DNA of 27,878 nucleotides. Source: Phialocephala subalpina. Taxonomy: Eukaryota > Ascomycota > Leotiomycetes > Helotiales > Mollisiaceae. A model generated the notes under the pieces. The model did not search any database. It was not told where the DNA came from and was given only the letters and a program-made list of their open reading frames with translations. The stretch lies in the NCBI GenBank assembly GCA_900073065.1, contig FJOG01000030.1:210451-238328 (forward strand). Reading direction: 5' to 3'. Both the position numbers and the translations under genes were made by a program. Positions 1 through 10,726 of the stretch are shown here, piece after piece. How positions within the stretch are numbered: position 1 is the first letter of the stretch; each line of letters starts with the position of its first letter.

Positions 1-571
1 TAGTGTCAAATTGCGTTTACAAACGTTTCCGTTTTTGTATACCGCATTCAATTGCGATTCTACTAGTCTAATTACATAAAGCGAAGATGTTCATAGATAA
101 TTGAATATCCTTCTTTTTTACTCACAGACTCTATTATCTCAAAAATTAACACAAGAGTCAGCTGTGACGATCGTAGGTGGAGTAAAGCAGAGCCTTATTC
201 GACCACGTGATCTTGACTGTTAGTATTGGCAGAATCCTGTAGATATGCTTTCCCTGACATCGCCGTACTGAACTCCCAGCATCTCCTTTGGAGGCATTCC
301 CCGCAGCGCGATTCATTTATCACTATGGAGTTCGTACTGGCGGTTAAGTCATATGACCTTCTTCGCTTAGGCTCACCGCCTAGCAGTACTCTATATAATT
401 ATATATCAGCCTTGCCCTTCCTGCCTCGCCACACTAAAGACAACTTTCACACTTCCACACGATGATGCGTGACACTTCGCAACTATTATAAATCACTCAT
501 TTACCCCTTAATCTTCCTGCTAATTGCGCGCTCTCTCCGAGATCAATAATTTCACACCCAAGTACTCCATT
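1..571. promoter_or_regulatory. 5' flank of the phosphotransferase gene, no gene seen
   Basis: I see no convincing coding region on either strand. An AT-rich TATA-like stretch lies at about 392-408, 165-180 bp upstream of the ATG at 572, and is followed by a pyrimidine-rich leader, which is compatible with a fungal core promoter. The promoter role is inferred. Confidence 0.35.
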
Positions 572-2140
572 ATGAGTTTCCGTGACGATTGGCCTAAGAT
601 GCCGGATGCCAGCGACTTCGACGGCAAGGAACTGCTTGCCCTGGTCCGTAGCGGCAATAGCCCCTTCCATGGCGTTTGGGATGTAAATCTACTCATTCGA
701 GAGATTGAGGAGAATCTCGGCGCCCAAGTGATTGACATCCCCGTCGTCTATAAAGGCTCTAATAACTACGTGAGTTACTATTTACTATCTTTATAATCTA
801 ATTTAATGCTAAGACGAATGTTGGGTGGTATACAGGGTTTCCACCTCAAGCTGTCGAATCGACCAGATATCGTGGCGCGTTTGGCTCGTGGCGATGTTAA
901 TATGCCTAACTTTGACGGCTTCCCAATTCATATTCAAGTCCCCGAAGTCAAATTCGAGGTGGCGGTATACGAGCTCTTGCTCTCGGAGCCTAATATCTTG
1001 GCCTCCCACCTGCTTTACCACCGTATCCCAGTGCAGCACGTTAGTCCCAGACTTGATCGCCCTCAGGATATTGCGGGCCGTCGTTTGTTCTTGTTTGAAA
1101 GAGCAGAGGGAGAGAATAATGTATGGTGGGATCTTAGCTCAGAACAGAAGGTGTGTGCCTATGTTAGCAATCTGTTCTATTTAATCCAATTTAACTGTGC
1201 TAATCTTCTCTCTAGGCTTGTCTTCTTGCTCAGTCAGCTCGTATCCGCGCATCATTGTTCAACTTTAATCTCCCGCTCGACTTCGCCGCTGTTTGGCTCC
1301 GCGAACGCCTCTTTGAACAGAAGCCCAAATCGCTCCCTATTCCCGTTGCTCCTACACGCGAGTTCTGCGTTGCTCTGTTCACGTCCAAGATCGAAGCGAC
1401 AATTAGGAACATAGGCGACATGATCGGGTGGGAGAGTGATAATGTCACCGTTGGCCCCACTGCTGCCGCGGCTAAGCAGTCTCTCTTACGCCTCATCCCA
1501 TACATCATGCCTACAGACAGCGACCAGGCCTTTCTCTATCGTCTCGTTCTCGAGCACGGCGATTTCGGCATTCACAACATGTCGATTACAATAGATGCAA
1601 ACGGTCAACCCCTCGTGACGTCCCTTTACGATTGGGAGACTGGGTGCATCGTGCCGGCTATCTTGTCCGATCCGTTAGTGTCAGTAGAAGTCGATTTAGT
1701 GATAGATGAGAATGCCGCCCCTTCATTTATTCGAGTACCTGACGACGCAACTCCGGATGACCGCGTGCAGTACATGACATGGGCAAGGCAATATTTCATG
1801 GTACGTCCTTCGTTCAAGCATCTTCTTTCTCAGTATATGAGCAAAGAAGTAACTGCCTTTCCCCGTGCAGGCTCTCTTCAATCAAGCGCCCAATTACGAA
1901 CGTGCAATCCAGGCAGGGAAAGACGCACGCCACCTTTGGTTTGCGTTGCGGGAGTGGCGAGGTGACGATCCGGAGGGATATTTCGGTGATCTGGGAGCTT
2001 GGGCTGAGAGGAGGATGAAGGAGCTTGGTGTTGATTTAGTATGTACGATAACTGATCGCCTTTCTTGTTCCCCTTTCGATATTCTGCCTGATTCCAACAA
2101 CCTCCCATCGACGAATTTGAGGAACGGTGGGAATACTTAG
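572..2140 (+). CDS. APH-like phosphotransferase family protein, four exons
   Basis: Exons 572-769, 836-1150, 1216-1800 and 1871-2140 join in phase 0 through introns with donors GTGAGT, GTGTGT and GTACGT and acceptors CAG, TAG and CAG, giving about 455 residues. The kinase-fold catalytic loop HGDFGIHN is present (H285, D287, N292), followed by the metal-binding aspartate in YDWE (D310). This matches the aminoglycoside/choline phosphotransferase superfamily, whose many fungal members have unknown substrates. ATG 572 is the first in frame. The 3' end is uncertain: a GTATGT donor at 2039 could splice to a rare GAG acceptor at 2121 and give a different 23-residue tail ending at 2193. Without it, translation stops at 2140. 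The protein is probably cytosolic, as no signal peptide is seen. The substrate cannot be told from sequence. Confidence 0.8.
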
Positions 2141-2318
2141 AAGGGAGGACTGTGACCAACAGCCAGATGGCATGTACTAGGTCAAGTTCATGAAAAATGT
2201 AGAAGTTAGAAGGAAGGTCAACCAATATATGTTGTCGAACGAGAGGATCCGCGGCCAGCGATCAGGATAGCAAAATGGGTGTAATATTGATGTCTACAGG
2301 ATGTATAGATCCGTCGAA

Positions 2319-2406
2319 CAGAGTACGTAAACACACCCGCAGAGAGAACTCAGCGTAACTCCATCGTTATCCAGCTCAGAAATCAATGTATAAATCCACT
2401 CCCCAG
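2319..2406. repeat. Dispersed repeat, copy A
   Basis: About 85 bp closely match 11993-12077 in the same orientation, with a long identical core (AGAGAACTCAGCGTAACTCC) and a few substitutions and small gaps outside it. Weaker similarity seems to continue downstream. Read on the minus strand, both copies encode DGVTLSSL followed by a Cys-rich end, so the repeat may derive from a coding element. The rest of 2141-2573 holds nothing else I can support. Confidence 0.7.
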
Positions 2407-2573
2407 CGCGTGCACAGCACCAAACTTTCCCCACGATGACATCGCGGATTCCATATTCCCTATTGAGCCTATTTACCTGCAAAGGCTCTTGGTCCATTCG
2501 AGTGCAGCAGAGATCGTGCTTAAGGTGTTGACTGGTCGATGGAAGTTGCTAGGAGGTTGGCGCATCACCATGA

Positions 2574-4520
2574 CTACTTTTTGAGTTTCGTAGAGTACTG
2601 CACCTGGATTGCCCCTGGAGTCCGGTGCGGGAGGGCAGCATGGATCTCTTCCCACGAGCAGCCATCCACCTCCCTCATCTTGAGTATTGTCGCATCCTCT
2701 TCAGGTGTCCATCGAACACGCTTAATCCGAGGCCGCACCGCTGCGGAATGCATCTTGGAATGTGCGCCAACGTCGTGAGGGGTCGCAGCCTCTGCGGACA
2801 TCTCTTTATTGGAACGCATGCCCAACGCTTCGGAAAGGACGGGGAGGTGGAGGTGCTCCGGCATGTGTAGCAACTGGAACTCGAGATTATACGTTGTCTC
2901 ATTCCCGATCTTGGTGCGTTTGAGGAAACCTTGGTAGGGCCACTCTTGATACTCCGCAACTAGTGCCGACTCTGCCGGAGCGGAGGGACTTCGGGGGGTT
3001 CGCGGAGTGTGGTGGTGCTCGTCATCTGCCGGAGTTGGTAGATGCCCGTGTTCAGCTTGGGACCGCGCCTCGTCCATCTCAGGTTGCATGGTTGAGGATG
3101 GCGTGAGGCGGGGCGCTTGGCTATGCTCACGGGGAGGTGTTACAGCCTTGACGATATGTACTAAGGAGCGCTTTTGCCGCTTTGCAGGTCGTGGGTCTCC
3201 GTCGTCCTCGTCGTTTGTGTCATGACTATGATCGCTGCTCTCGGATTGGTGGATGCCGCTATTGACCTCTTCAGCGTCATCTTGGTGCCGCCACTCCCCA
3301 TCGTAGTCATAGTCGCCCTCCCTCATCGCGTCTACTACTACGTCCTGTTGCTGCTGCTCTTGTGGCTCCTCCTGGTCCTGACTGCGGAGCGGAGAGCAAT
3401 GTCCGAGCTCCTCTAATCTGCCGTAACCAGTTCCGCCTTGATCATGTTCCTGATCAATTGGAGGGTGCGATGGCTCAGCAGACTGAGGTTGGGGACCTGG
3501 GGACCTGGGAGCCGTAGCTGAAAACCACTTCTCTTGCTCTCCGAAAGCCAGTTGCATGTCTCTTCCAAGCTCAGTGGTGTTTTCGTCGTTCCCTCCACCA
3601 TTCTCGTCCAACGGTTGGGGTAGAGTGTAGGACACTGGCACATTTAATGCGCTTCTCGTTATTCTATCGTCACTATGTTGGTTAATCCGGCCGTGCGATG
3701 GCCCAGGGGGATGGTGGTGAAAGTGAGGCTGGCCTTGGGCGGGCGTAGAAGCCAAACCTTCCTGCTCGAGCGGAGGAATTGGACGGAGGTCGTCGTCAAC
3801 AAAGCAGCCGTCTTCGACATCCCACCATGGTCCGTGGCCAGGCGGATCAGTTGGCTTGCTCGGCTCGGCAGTGGCTTCGGGTTGAGAGTATCTGACTCGT
3901 CATCTTCGAGAATCACCGGTCTGTCTCGAGTGCCTTGGCTATCGCCTCCACCATCATCCAATCTCGGCTGTTTTCGATCGAGACGGCCACTTGTGTCAAG
4001 AGCAGGCCCCTCGAGATGCTGCAGGGTATCTTCAGAGTTCTGGTATGCTGTCGAGATCACCCTGCGCGAAATCTGAGCTAGGGGCTCGTCGACCGATGGT
4101 AAGTCGCCGTCTGCTTCGTTGTCGCAGTTGGTGTGATCACGGCCTGCGATACCCACATCAGATTAGTTGTTCATCTCTAGAGTCCTCTCTCTTCGTACCT
4201 TGAGCTCCGACTGCATCATCTTCCTGATGAATTGCAGAGTCACGCCCCTGGTACTGGGCCAGTGCGACTGCAGACTTGAACAGGTTATCAGGCCTGCTGA
4301 GTATCTCGTCTGCTTTGTCGTTCAATGACGCTGGTTGGTTGTGTGGGCTGGTTGTCCGGCCAGATCTGCCATTCTTGCGTATGTGCGGTGAAGCAGGTTT
4401 GGAGGATGTTGGGTTCAGAAGGGGCTGCCAAAAAAGTTGAACATGACTCGGACCGGCAGTTGCCATTGCGAAAGAATTTGAAGTGGATAGAACTTGGTCC
4501 TGCAAAATTGCTGATTTCAT
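2574..4520 (-). CDS. Disordered protein with C-terminal Myb/SANT domain; probable frame break
   Basis: From ATG 4520, exon 1 (4520-4199) joins exon 2 at 4143 through a 55-nt GTACGA...GCAG intron in phase 1. The long C-terminal frame is open from about 3899 to the stop at 2574. The body is low-complexity, rich in Pro, His, Gln, Asp and Glu, with a basic patch near the middle. The last 45 residues form a Myb/SANT repeat (RWTPEEDATILK ... CSWEEIHAALPHRTPGAIQ), which suggests DNA or chromatin binding in the nucleus. The exon 2 frame stops at 3659, whereas the C-terminal frame is offset, so the frame must change between about 3899 and 3758. A weak GTGGGA...AAG intron (3825-3758) would repair it, but the offset frame looks more protein-like upstream of 3758, so a 1-nt indel near 3895 is likelier. 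It may be one copy of a multicopy family. Confidence 0.55.
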
Positions 4521-5542
4521 GACTTGAGATTTTTTTGAAGCAGGAAGAACAGAAGGTTTATATGGCCGACCCACAGGTAAACGCTGAACGAAGATGGGCC
4601 CGTCCTCTTACCTCGCCCACCGTGCCCATTTGCCGCTCACAACTGCCATGCCATCATCGCCAGCCCGTCTTCCACCCTCCCTGCACTCTGAGATACGCCT
4701 TGTTTTGCCAGTGTTGGAGAAATCCGCCCGCGAGGCAGTGCTCGACGCTGTAAGAGATTCAACCCGCCATCCCATGCAGAGCTGAGCCCAGGCGACCTTC
4801 CTGAACAGGAGACCATCGCCTGACGCACACCTCGGCGCCAGCGTGCGAAAATGATCCTCATGTAGGCCCCAAGGCGTCCAACTCATTCTGCCAAGCGTGC
4901 AATGGCTGGATGTTGCAGACTCCGAGGTCAGAAGGCTCAGGCCCTGCCTGCTCTTCCCTGCCTGTCCGACAGCTTTGCCGTCGATCAAGAGACGGTACTG
5001 GGGATCTGCAATTCCTGCTCCTCTGCCCTGCTCATTTTCGAACTTGGAATAGATTTCCTCATCTCCCCATCCCCTGTATCTGCAACTCAAAAGAAGGTAT
5101 ATCGAGCATCCGCGTGGCCTGGCGTGGTCGTGTGACAGTTTTCGAAAGAGGGGGTGTCGAATTTCGAACCGCAGGATCCTGAGCTGAAACTCCAACGATC
5201 CAATCTCCTACTGCCACGTACGGTCCTTCTCATCGCAAATCAGCCCAGATCAAGGCATACAGCGCATATCATCGTCTTCACTGGGATAGGGAGCTCACCA
5301 AAACGCCGCCGCTACCACCGACACGCAATCAGTCTGCGGCATAGCTAGGCAGCAGCCAGCCACGTCATCGTGCGGTATTTTCCTGATTGGCCTCGTCGTA
5401 ACGCAGAAGCGTAGCCAAGGCAGAGCATGCACTCTTGCAATCACGGAGGGGCATTGCCGTGAGGGTCGTGATGGTGCGACGACGAGCAGAGAGGTCGCAA
5501 TGAGCTCAACTCATGCTCGTATCTCGGCCAAGACGACGTGAT
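4521..5542. other. GC-rich stretch without an assignable gene
   Basis: A minus-strand frame stays open from 5195 to 4608 and ends in a WARWAR motif directly before a GTAAGA donor-like site at about 4611. It could be an upstream exon or leader of the Myb/SANT gene, but I could not splice it in phase. The frame 4637-4861 on the same strand is an offset reading of the same DNA. I name no function. Confidence 0.3.
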
Positions 5543-5626
5543 TCAGAGCGTTGGTCGCCGTCGCAGACGCTCATGAGCATCGAGGATAGAGTGGGAGATC
5601 GAGGATTCGGGTTTCAAACTGGCCAT
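5543..5626 (-). pseudogene. Short start-like ORF, possibly a truncated gene
   Basis: ATG 5626 opens a 27-residue frame beginning MASLKPESS and ending in a basic HERLRRRPTL, then a stop at 5543. It lies about 150 nt downstream of a TATAAA box, so it looks like a promoter plus N-terminus whose body is gone or whose first intron I cannot place. It may be the true 5' end of the transcript that leads to the Myb/SANT gene. This is inference only. Confidence 0.25.
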
Positions 5627-5775
5627 GTTGCCAGGGTTTTCAGCTGCGGTGAGGTCGACAGAGGTGGTATCGGTAGAGCAGGGGGATGGCGCATGACCAG
5701 ACCAAGCGATCAAGCGACGGGAGTGTTGGGAAAGGATGGAAGAGGACGATGGTTAAAAAGAGGGGGGGTGCGGTC

Positions 5776-5781
5776 TTTATA
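5776..5781 (-). promoter_or_regulatory. TATA box candidate
   Basis: TATAAA on the minus strand lies about 90 bp from the edge of the AT-rich block and about 150 bp before ATG 5626, with a CT-rich stretch between. The position fits a fungal core promoter. Confidence 0.35.
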
Positions 5782-5867
5782 GACGTCGAAAGCGGCAGCG
5801 GGCCCGTGCGCGCGCCTTGCCCGATGCGGGGGCCGCTAAACCCGGGGAGGCCGACACCACGCTCCAG

Positions 5868-6470
5868 ATTATATTAAAATAAAAAATACGTAAAATTTTT
5901 AATAAAGTATTTAATAAATAAATAAAAAATTTATAATATATTTATATATAATTAGTTTCTTTTTCTTTTTCTTTTTTTAAAGCTTAAAACAAGTTAAATA
6001 TATAAAAAACGAATATAATAAAATTATACGAATTTCTCAAAAATCCTTATTATATTAAATAAGTTAGTTTCGGGGGTTTATATTAACTACGTATTTATTT
6101 TATTTTATAAGCTTATTCTATGTATAATTGATTACTTTGCGCGACGATTATCGAATTAGTCCAACTCATTAATTATAACAAAGTAACTTACGGTTAGGCG
6201 TTCGTTTATTGCCCTTCTATACCAACCGTATATCCCTACGACCGCTTACCCTTTTTATCCGCTGCCATTATAGCAGCCATAAGAATCCAGGTTAAGGGGT
6301 CCTCGGGGGCTTACAATACAATAGTATCCAAACGATTTTAGTATAGCTATAAGCGAAATCGGTTTCGGGCTCTTCAAATACTAATGTTCGGACTAGAGAA
6401 CTCAGTATTAAAGCGTTTTATTAGACAAGCGGTTAGGCCTATAAAGTTATAGGTAGGTGGTCGATTTGTG
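5868..6470. repeat. AT-rich, probably RIP-mutated block 1
   Basis: Composition changes abruptly at about 5868 from a GC-rich region to DNA dominated by A/T and TpA-rich words, with stop codons in all frames, and relaxes again near 6450. No coding region is supportable. This is the texture of RIP-degraded transposon DNA in ascomycetes; the parent element is not recognisable. Part of it, at 6190-6310, is less extreme. Confidence 0.6.
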
Positions 6471-6622
6471 CCCTTTCTCTTTGATCTGGGTTATGTCATG
6501 TCATCACATTTTGGAAGGGTAGAAGGATAATTAATGGACACAAATGGAACATAGTGAAGCCAACGTGATTTTCCCAAGCAGTTGCCTACGTCTCTTTCAA
6601 TTTGATTCTCTCTGGCCTCTCA

Positions 6623-8305
6623 CTAGGCATTATTTGGTGCTTTCAGCTCCTGGAGTCTTTTAGATCTTCTCGAGCCCTGCCTGGCAGTAGACTGCTCCAA
6701 CCGATCACGCATCTCTTCCTCCCCATCTGCCAATGCCTCGCAAAGCTCACGCGAAGTAATCCTGATCTCGTCTTTCACATCGGGAAATAAGAGTGCGATC
6801 TTTCGGCAGACGAAATCTGTTAATGGCAGCTGTAAAACAATCCCATCGATGGGCTTTTTGTTCTCGTCACGGAATTCCTATTTAATACATATAAGAATCA
6901 TAAGTTTGCAGGGATAGGGGAATTTGCAACCTCTGTCTTCGGCAACCCGGCCTTTATTAACCCCTCTTTACTTGAATCCATGTGCCATATCCAGAAGGTT
7001 GCAGGTTTGACCTTCCTACCGGGTCGCCCTATCTTGGGATTGTATTCGAGATTAACTCCGATCACAGTTTGGATTCCACCTTCGCTTTTTTGAAAATATC
7101 GATCCGCTAACATGGATAAGGGTTTCTGCTCCTGTGACCATGCTATCTCGATGACGAGTCCAGGGTACTTGCACTCCTTGTGTTTATAAGACTTGTCTGG
7201 ACTTTTCGTATCGCTATCCTCATTAAATCGAGTAGGAAATTTAATCTCAGCACTTCCACGGGGTTTGATACTTTTAGCAAGCTCCGCAGTCTTTTTGGAA
7301 AAAGCTCCTTCCTGGAACCTCTCCAGCTGACTTCCAATGCGAACACCAATTTTTTCTCCTACATACTCGTGTATCTCTTTCGGCATGCGAATTACGAATT
7401 CGTTGTCCTTGTGTGTATAGTCGTATCTACTTCGTCAGTTAAGGATATTAGCATAACCAGGCTCAAATTTACCGAAATTTGTCATTGAAATACCCTCGCA
7501 GCGATTGATCCCTGTCCACTCGGAGTAGCAGCTGCTTGTACTCAAGACCTGTGAGCGTGGTCTTAACGAGTTGTTTATTTTTGAGTCTTTTGTGACTTTC
7601 CGTCTCGCCCTTACTAAGACTCTGTATCAAGTTAAGGGCACTAGTAACTCGTGCCTTCGAGCGACTGTTCTCTTTTGGCTTTGCCAGCTTGCCAAGACTT
7701 CGCAAGAAAGCGAAGATTTTCTTCACAAGGGAAGCTGGAGGCTGGTCTTCTGTAGTTTGCAGGATAGATTCGTCGTCATCCAATGAGACCGACTCGTCAG
7801 AACTAGGTTCAGAAGAAGCTGGCTCGGATGGAGCTGATATAATTGGAATGTCGTCGAGAGCAGCCGGCTTTGTTGTTGTGGATTTGGAAGATGCTGGAGG
7901 AGCTGACCAATGCACCGTTTCGGTTGGTAGTAGAGGAACGAAGTTGATTGGTGTTGGCGTGGGCGGTGGGATTGATCTTGACGCCCCCTGCGCGGTTGCT
8001 CTTGAGGAAGTAGGGGTGATTGGTCTTGGAGTAGCCGATCTGATTGATGTTGAGGTAGTCGGCGTTATTTCTGGTGATGGAGCCTTATGTGTTGGTGGAG
8101 TCAACGGGTGTGCTGTTGGAGGAGCTTTTGCCGATATTGTATGGTCGAGCGTTGGTGATGTTAGAGGGACTTGGCTTGGTGATGTTGGCGAAGCCGGTGA
8201 AGTTGAAGTCGCTTGAGATATGATAGCTTGAAACTGAGAAGGTTTAGAGAAGTTTCGCCCAGATAAAGCTGTTACAGCTTTCTGTTCGTCTCCAGACGAC
8301 GGCAT
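6623..8305 (-). CDS. PD-(D/E)XK-like fungal protein with Pro/Ser/Thr-rich N-terminus
   Basis: Three exons, 8305-7473, 7426-6931 and 6877-6623, join in phase through a 46-nt intron (GTAAAT...GTAG, CTGAC branch) and a 53-nt intron (weak donor GTTGCA, acceptor TAG). They give 527 residues. Residues about 25-150 are low-complexity Pro/Ser/Thr, probably disordered. The C-terminal half has a PD pair (P354-D355) followed after 15 residues by GLVIEIAWSQ (E371, Q376), then a helix and the strand TVIGVNLEY. This resembles the nuclease-like core of a large fungal family of PD-(D/E)XK-type proteins of unknown role, with the usual Lys replaced by Gln. The last exon is charged (FRDENKKPIDG ... helical tail). 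Nuclease activity is not shown. The gene lies beside AT-rich block 1 and may be repeat-associated. Confidence 0.7.
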
Positions 8306-8451
8306 GCGGAAAGTTTGATGGTTAAATATAAGTGATTAGAGCAGGTCAAAAGGTTTTTTCTGGGGACTCAACTTATTAGAATCGTCTGGAGATGTAGTGC
8401 GGGGTTTGTTACATTCAACGTCTGAGATAAATGTTATTTGTGGAGTTCCGA

Positions 8452-8951
8452 CTCAAGAGAAGGGTCCGGACGGAGGATGTTGTTCGAGCTGACTGGCAGG
8501 AGATGGCAGAGTCATGATCGGCGAACACCAGCCACTCCTTCTAAATCAGGGAGGGTGGGCTGTCACGCAGACCCCTGTAAGTTGTCGTGGTGACTGGACA
8601 CCGTTGATGGGTCAGGTACAAATCCGTCCACGTGCGGCGCATGGCTGGGGGTGTCGTCAGAATGACCCGGCAATTCAAGGTGGATTAGCAGTTTACGGAG
8701 GCTCAAGAGAAGGGTCCGGACGGAGGATGTTGTTCGAGCTGACTGGCAGGAGATGGCAGAGTCATGATCGGCGAACACCAGCCACTCCTTCTAAATCAGG
8801 GAGGGTGGGCTGTCACGCAGACCCCTGTAAGTTGTCGTGGTGACTGGACACCGTTGATGGGTCAGGTACAAATCCGTCCACGTGCGGCGCATGGCTGGGG
8901 GTGTCGTCAGAATGACCCGGCAATTCAAGGTGGATTAGCAGTTTACGGAGG
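8452..8951. repeat. Exact 250-bp tandem duplication 1
   Basis: 8452-8701 and 8702-8951 are identical base for base by eye, with a period of exactly 250 and 2 further matching bases (CT) after the second copy. No gene is recognised inside. It lies in the spacer between the PD-(D/E)XK-like gene and the F-box gene. The same period recurs at 11148-11647, which points to an assembly join rather than biology. Confidence 0.95.
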
Positions 8952-9210
8952 CTTCATTTGTTCACCTAGTAAATGCCCCTCTTCGTGACTCATGATCGCA
9001 CGAGTTCCGTTAGCCAATCCCCTCAATCCCCTTTGGTCCTGCCCAAAGCGTCTTCCTCAAGTTCAGCCTAACCTCCGGTGTTATTCAGTAACGAAATCCT
9101 GCTCCGTCATCCATAGGTGAATTTCCTGCCCATCCATATAATCAACACAGTTTCCCTCTCATCAAGTCCAAAGTCAGGCTGTACATCGAGTGCTTAACAT
9201 CAAGGCCAAA

Positions 9211-10241
9211 ATGAAAGCCGCAATAGTCACCGGCCAAATACCAGGCTGTACAACACTGCCCGTGGGCATATTACAAGACGAAAAGAACGAATCCTGCATC
9301 ACGACAGAAAGAAAAGGGCAGATGAAACTCACTCAGACCTCAGGTACGATGTCTAGCCTCGTCTCGGACATTAACCCCTTAGACTCGGCAAGCGATCTAG
9401 GCAGCACAATAACCGCGTGAGTCACTCCAGACTTTAATTTCCTTCGCACCACAAACTACTAATTCAAATCAGGAACACGGAAGATGCCCTCACACAAAAA
9501 CCAGTGCAGCAAATAAGATGGCAGAAATTGTTCCGTGAGCTGCCCACGGAATTATGTCTAAATATCATGGCGCACTTGCACAAGGATCCTGTGTCGCAGA
9601 TCTGCCTGGGACTTGCGGGTAGATACTGGTATAATGTTTTCCATATGACGAAGGATGAGTTTTTGCCGGATGGGACGAGAGAATATCCGATTAAGCTGTG
9701 GCCGCTGAACTTGGGTATGCAAATTTCGACTTGTGAAGAGTATATGTGGAAGGGGTGGTATCCGTGGTATGATCTTGACTGTTCCGAACCTTGGGCACAG
9801 ACTATTCAGTGGAATAAGAGTCTAGGTGAGTTACTTCAGAATGAACGGTGGTTGTGGGGAGATTTGTGGTGCTGTGGAGGATGTTTGAAGTATAGGCCCG
9901 AGGAAGCATTCGCGAAGTCCGAGTACGAGAAGTCGATTAAAGCCAAAGGGTTGGAGGAAGATTGGCAAGTAACTGTCGAGAACGTTTGCGAAGGTATCAC
10001 GCAGCAATGCCGAAGATGTAGAGCGAAAGCCATCCTGCTACATGTCGAGAAGCGGGATGAATGGAGAGAGAATCAGATTGTGGAAGAGGAGAGAACCAGT
10101 CTGGGTCTGAGAAAGTTGGACTGGCAGAATCTCATTGTTGATGGAGATCCGTTGAGAGAAAAGATGACGGAACAAGAGTTTCTTGAGATTGTTGGAGGTT
10201 GTGAGGAGTGGAGCGAAGTGTTTGAGCAATTGGGTCTCTGA
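9211..10241 (+). CDS. F-box protein with two CxxC pairs
   Basis: Exon 1 (9211-9416) joins exon 2 (9473-10241) through a 56-nt intron with GTGAGT donor and CAG acceptor, in phase, giving 324 residues from ATG 9211. An F-box-like segment begins at about residue 87 (LFRELPTELCLNIM) and runs to about 125. It is followed by a Trp-rich stretch and two cysteine pairs (C203/C206 and C248/C251) that could hold a zinc ion. F-box proteins bind Skp1 and select targets for SCF ubiquitin ligases; the target here is unknown. The first 80 residues look disordered. The gene sits between the two exact 250-bp duplications, in a segment (8702-11397) that may be a separately assembled contig, so its linkage to its neighbours deserves checking. 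Confidence 0.7.
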
Positions 10242-10726
10242 TCGCGGACTGATCTGGAAATTCTGTATTTCGTTGTCTTGAGCAGTTTTCCCCTCAGTAT
10301 AGATAGGCTGTGGGTCGAGCGCATTAGGGAGAATGAATATCTTTTGAAATATGGGAGAGCGAATGCTGCTATTGAGTAGGCTGTCATATCGAGAATTCTC
10401 CTTATATCCCTTGCTGCGAGATGATGAATGCTACTGCATCTAACGTGTCGCAACGGACTTGAATAATGCCTGGTTAATTGGGTGACACCTAGAGGGGGAA
10501 CGGAGGGGTAATATGGCGCACTTAGTTGGAAGAGCGTACGGCGTTTTCCCGTGCCAAGCGTCGGCATGTGCTCCACTTTCCCACATTACCGGAGGTACAG
10601 CGGTTAAGTATTCCAATAGCACTAGCAGGGGATCTCGTGGCTTAAAGAAACTTAACCTGACCGGGTAATTTAATGGGTTCATGTCTCTATCATCAGTCTG
10701 TTTATAATACTTAATAAAAAAGTTAG
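10242..10726. other. Spacer downstream of the F-box gene
   Basis: I see no supportable gene on either strand; the frames here are short and look random. The plus frame of the next gene is closed by a TAA at about 10671. The missing 5' part of the truncated PD-(D/E)XK-like gene is not found here. Confidence 0.4.

Noticed and set aside
1230..2225. Minus-strand ORFs under the phosphotransferase gene
   Set aside because: The plus strand has splice signals, phase continuity and catalytic motifs; the minus frames do not.
7689..8216. Gly/Val/Asp-rich plus-strand ORF of 175 codons
   Set aside because: It is antisense to the Pro/Ser/Thr-rich region of the PD-(D/E)XK-like gene; the composition is a by-product of that.
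8514..8988. Two plus-strand ORFs with identical starts inside duplication 1
   Set aside because: They are copies created by the 250-bp repeat and have no family likeness or splice support.
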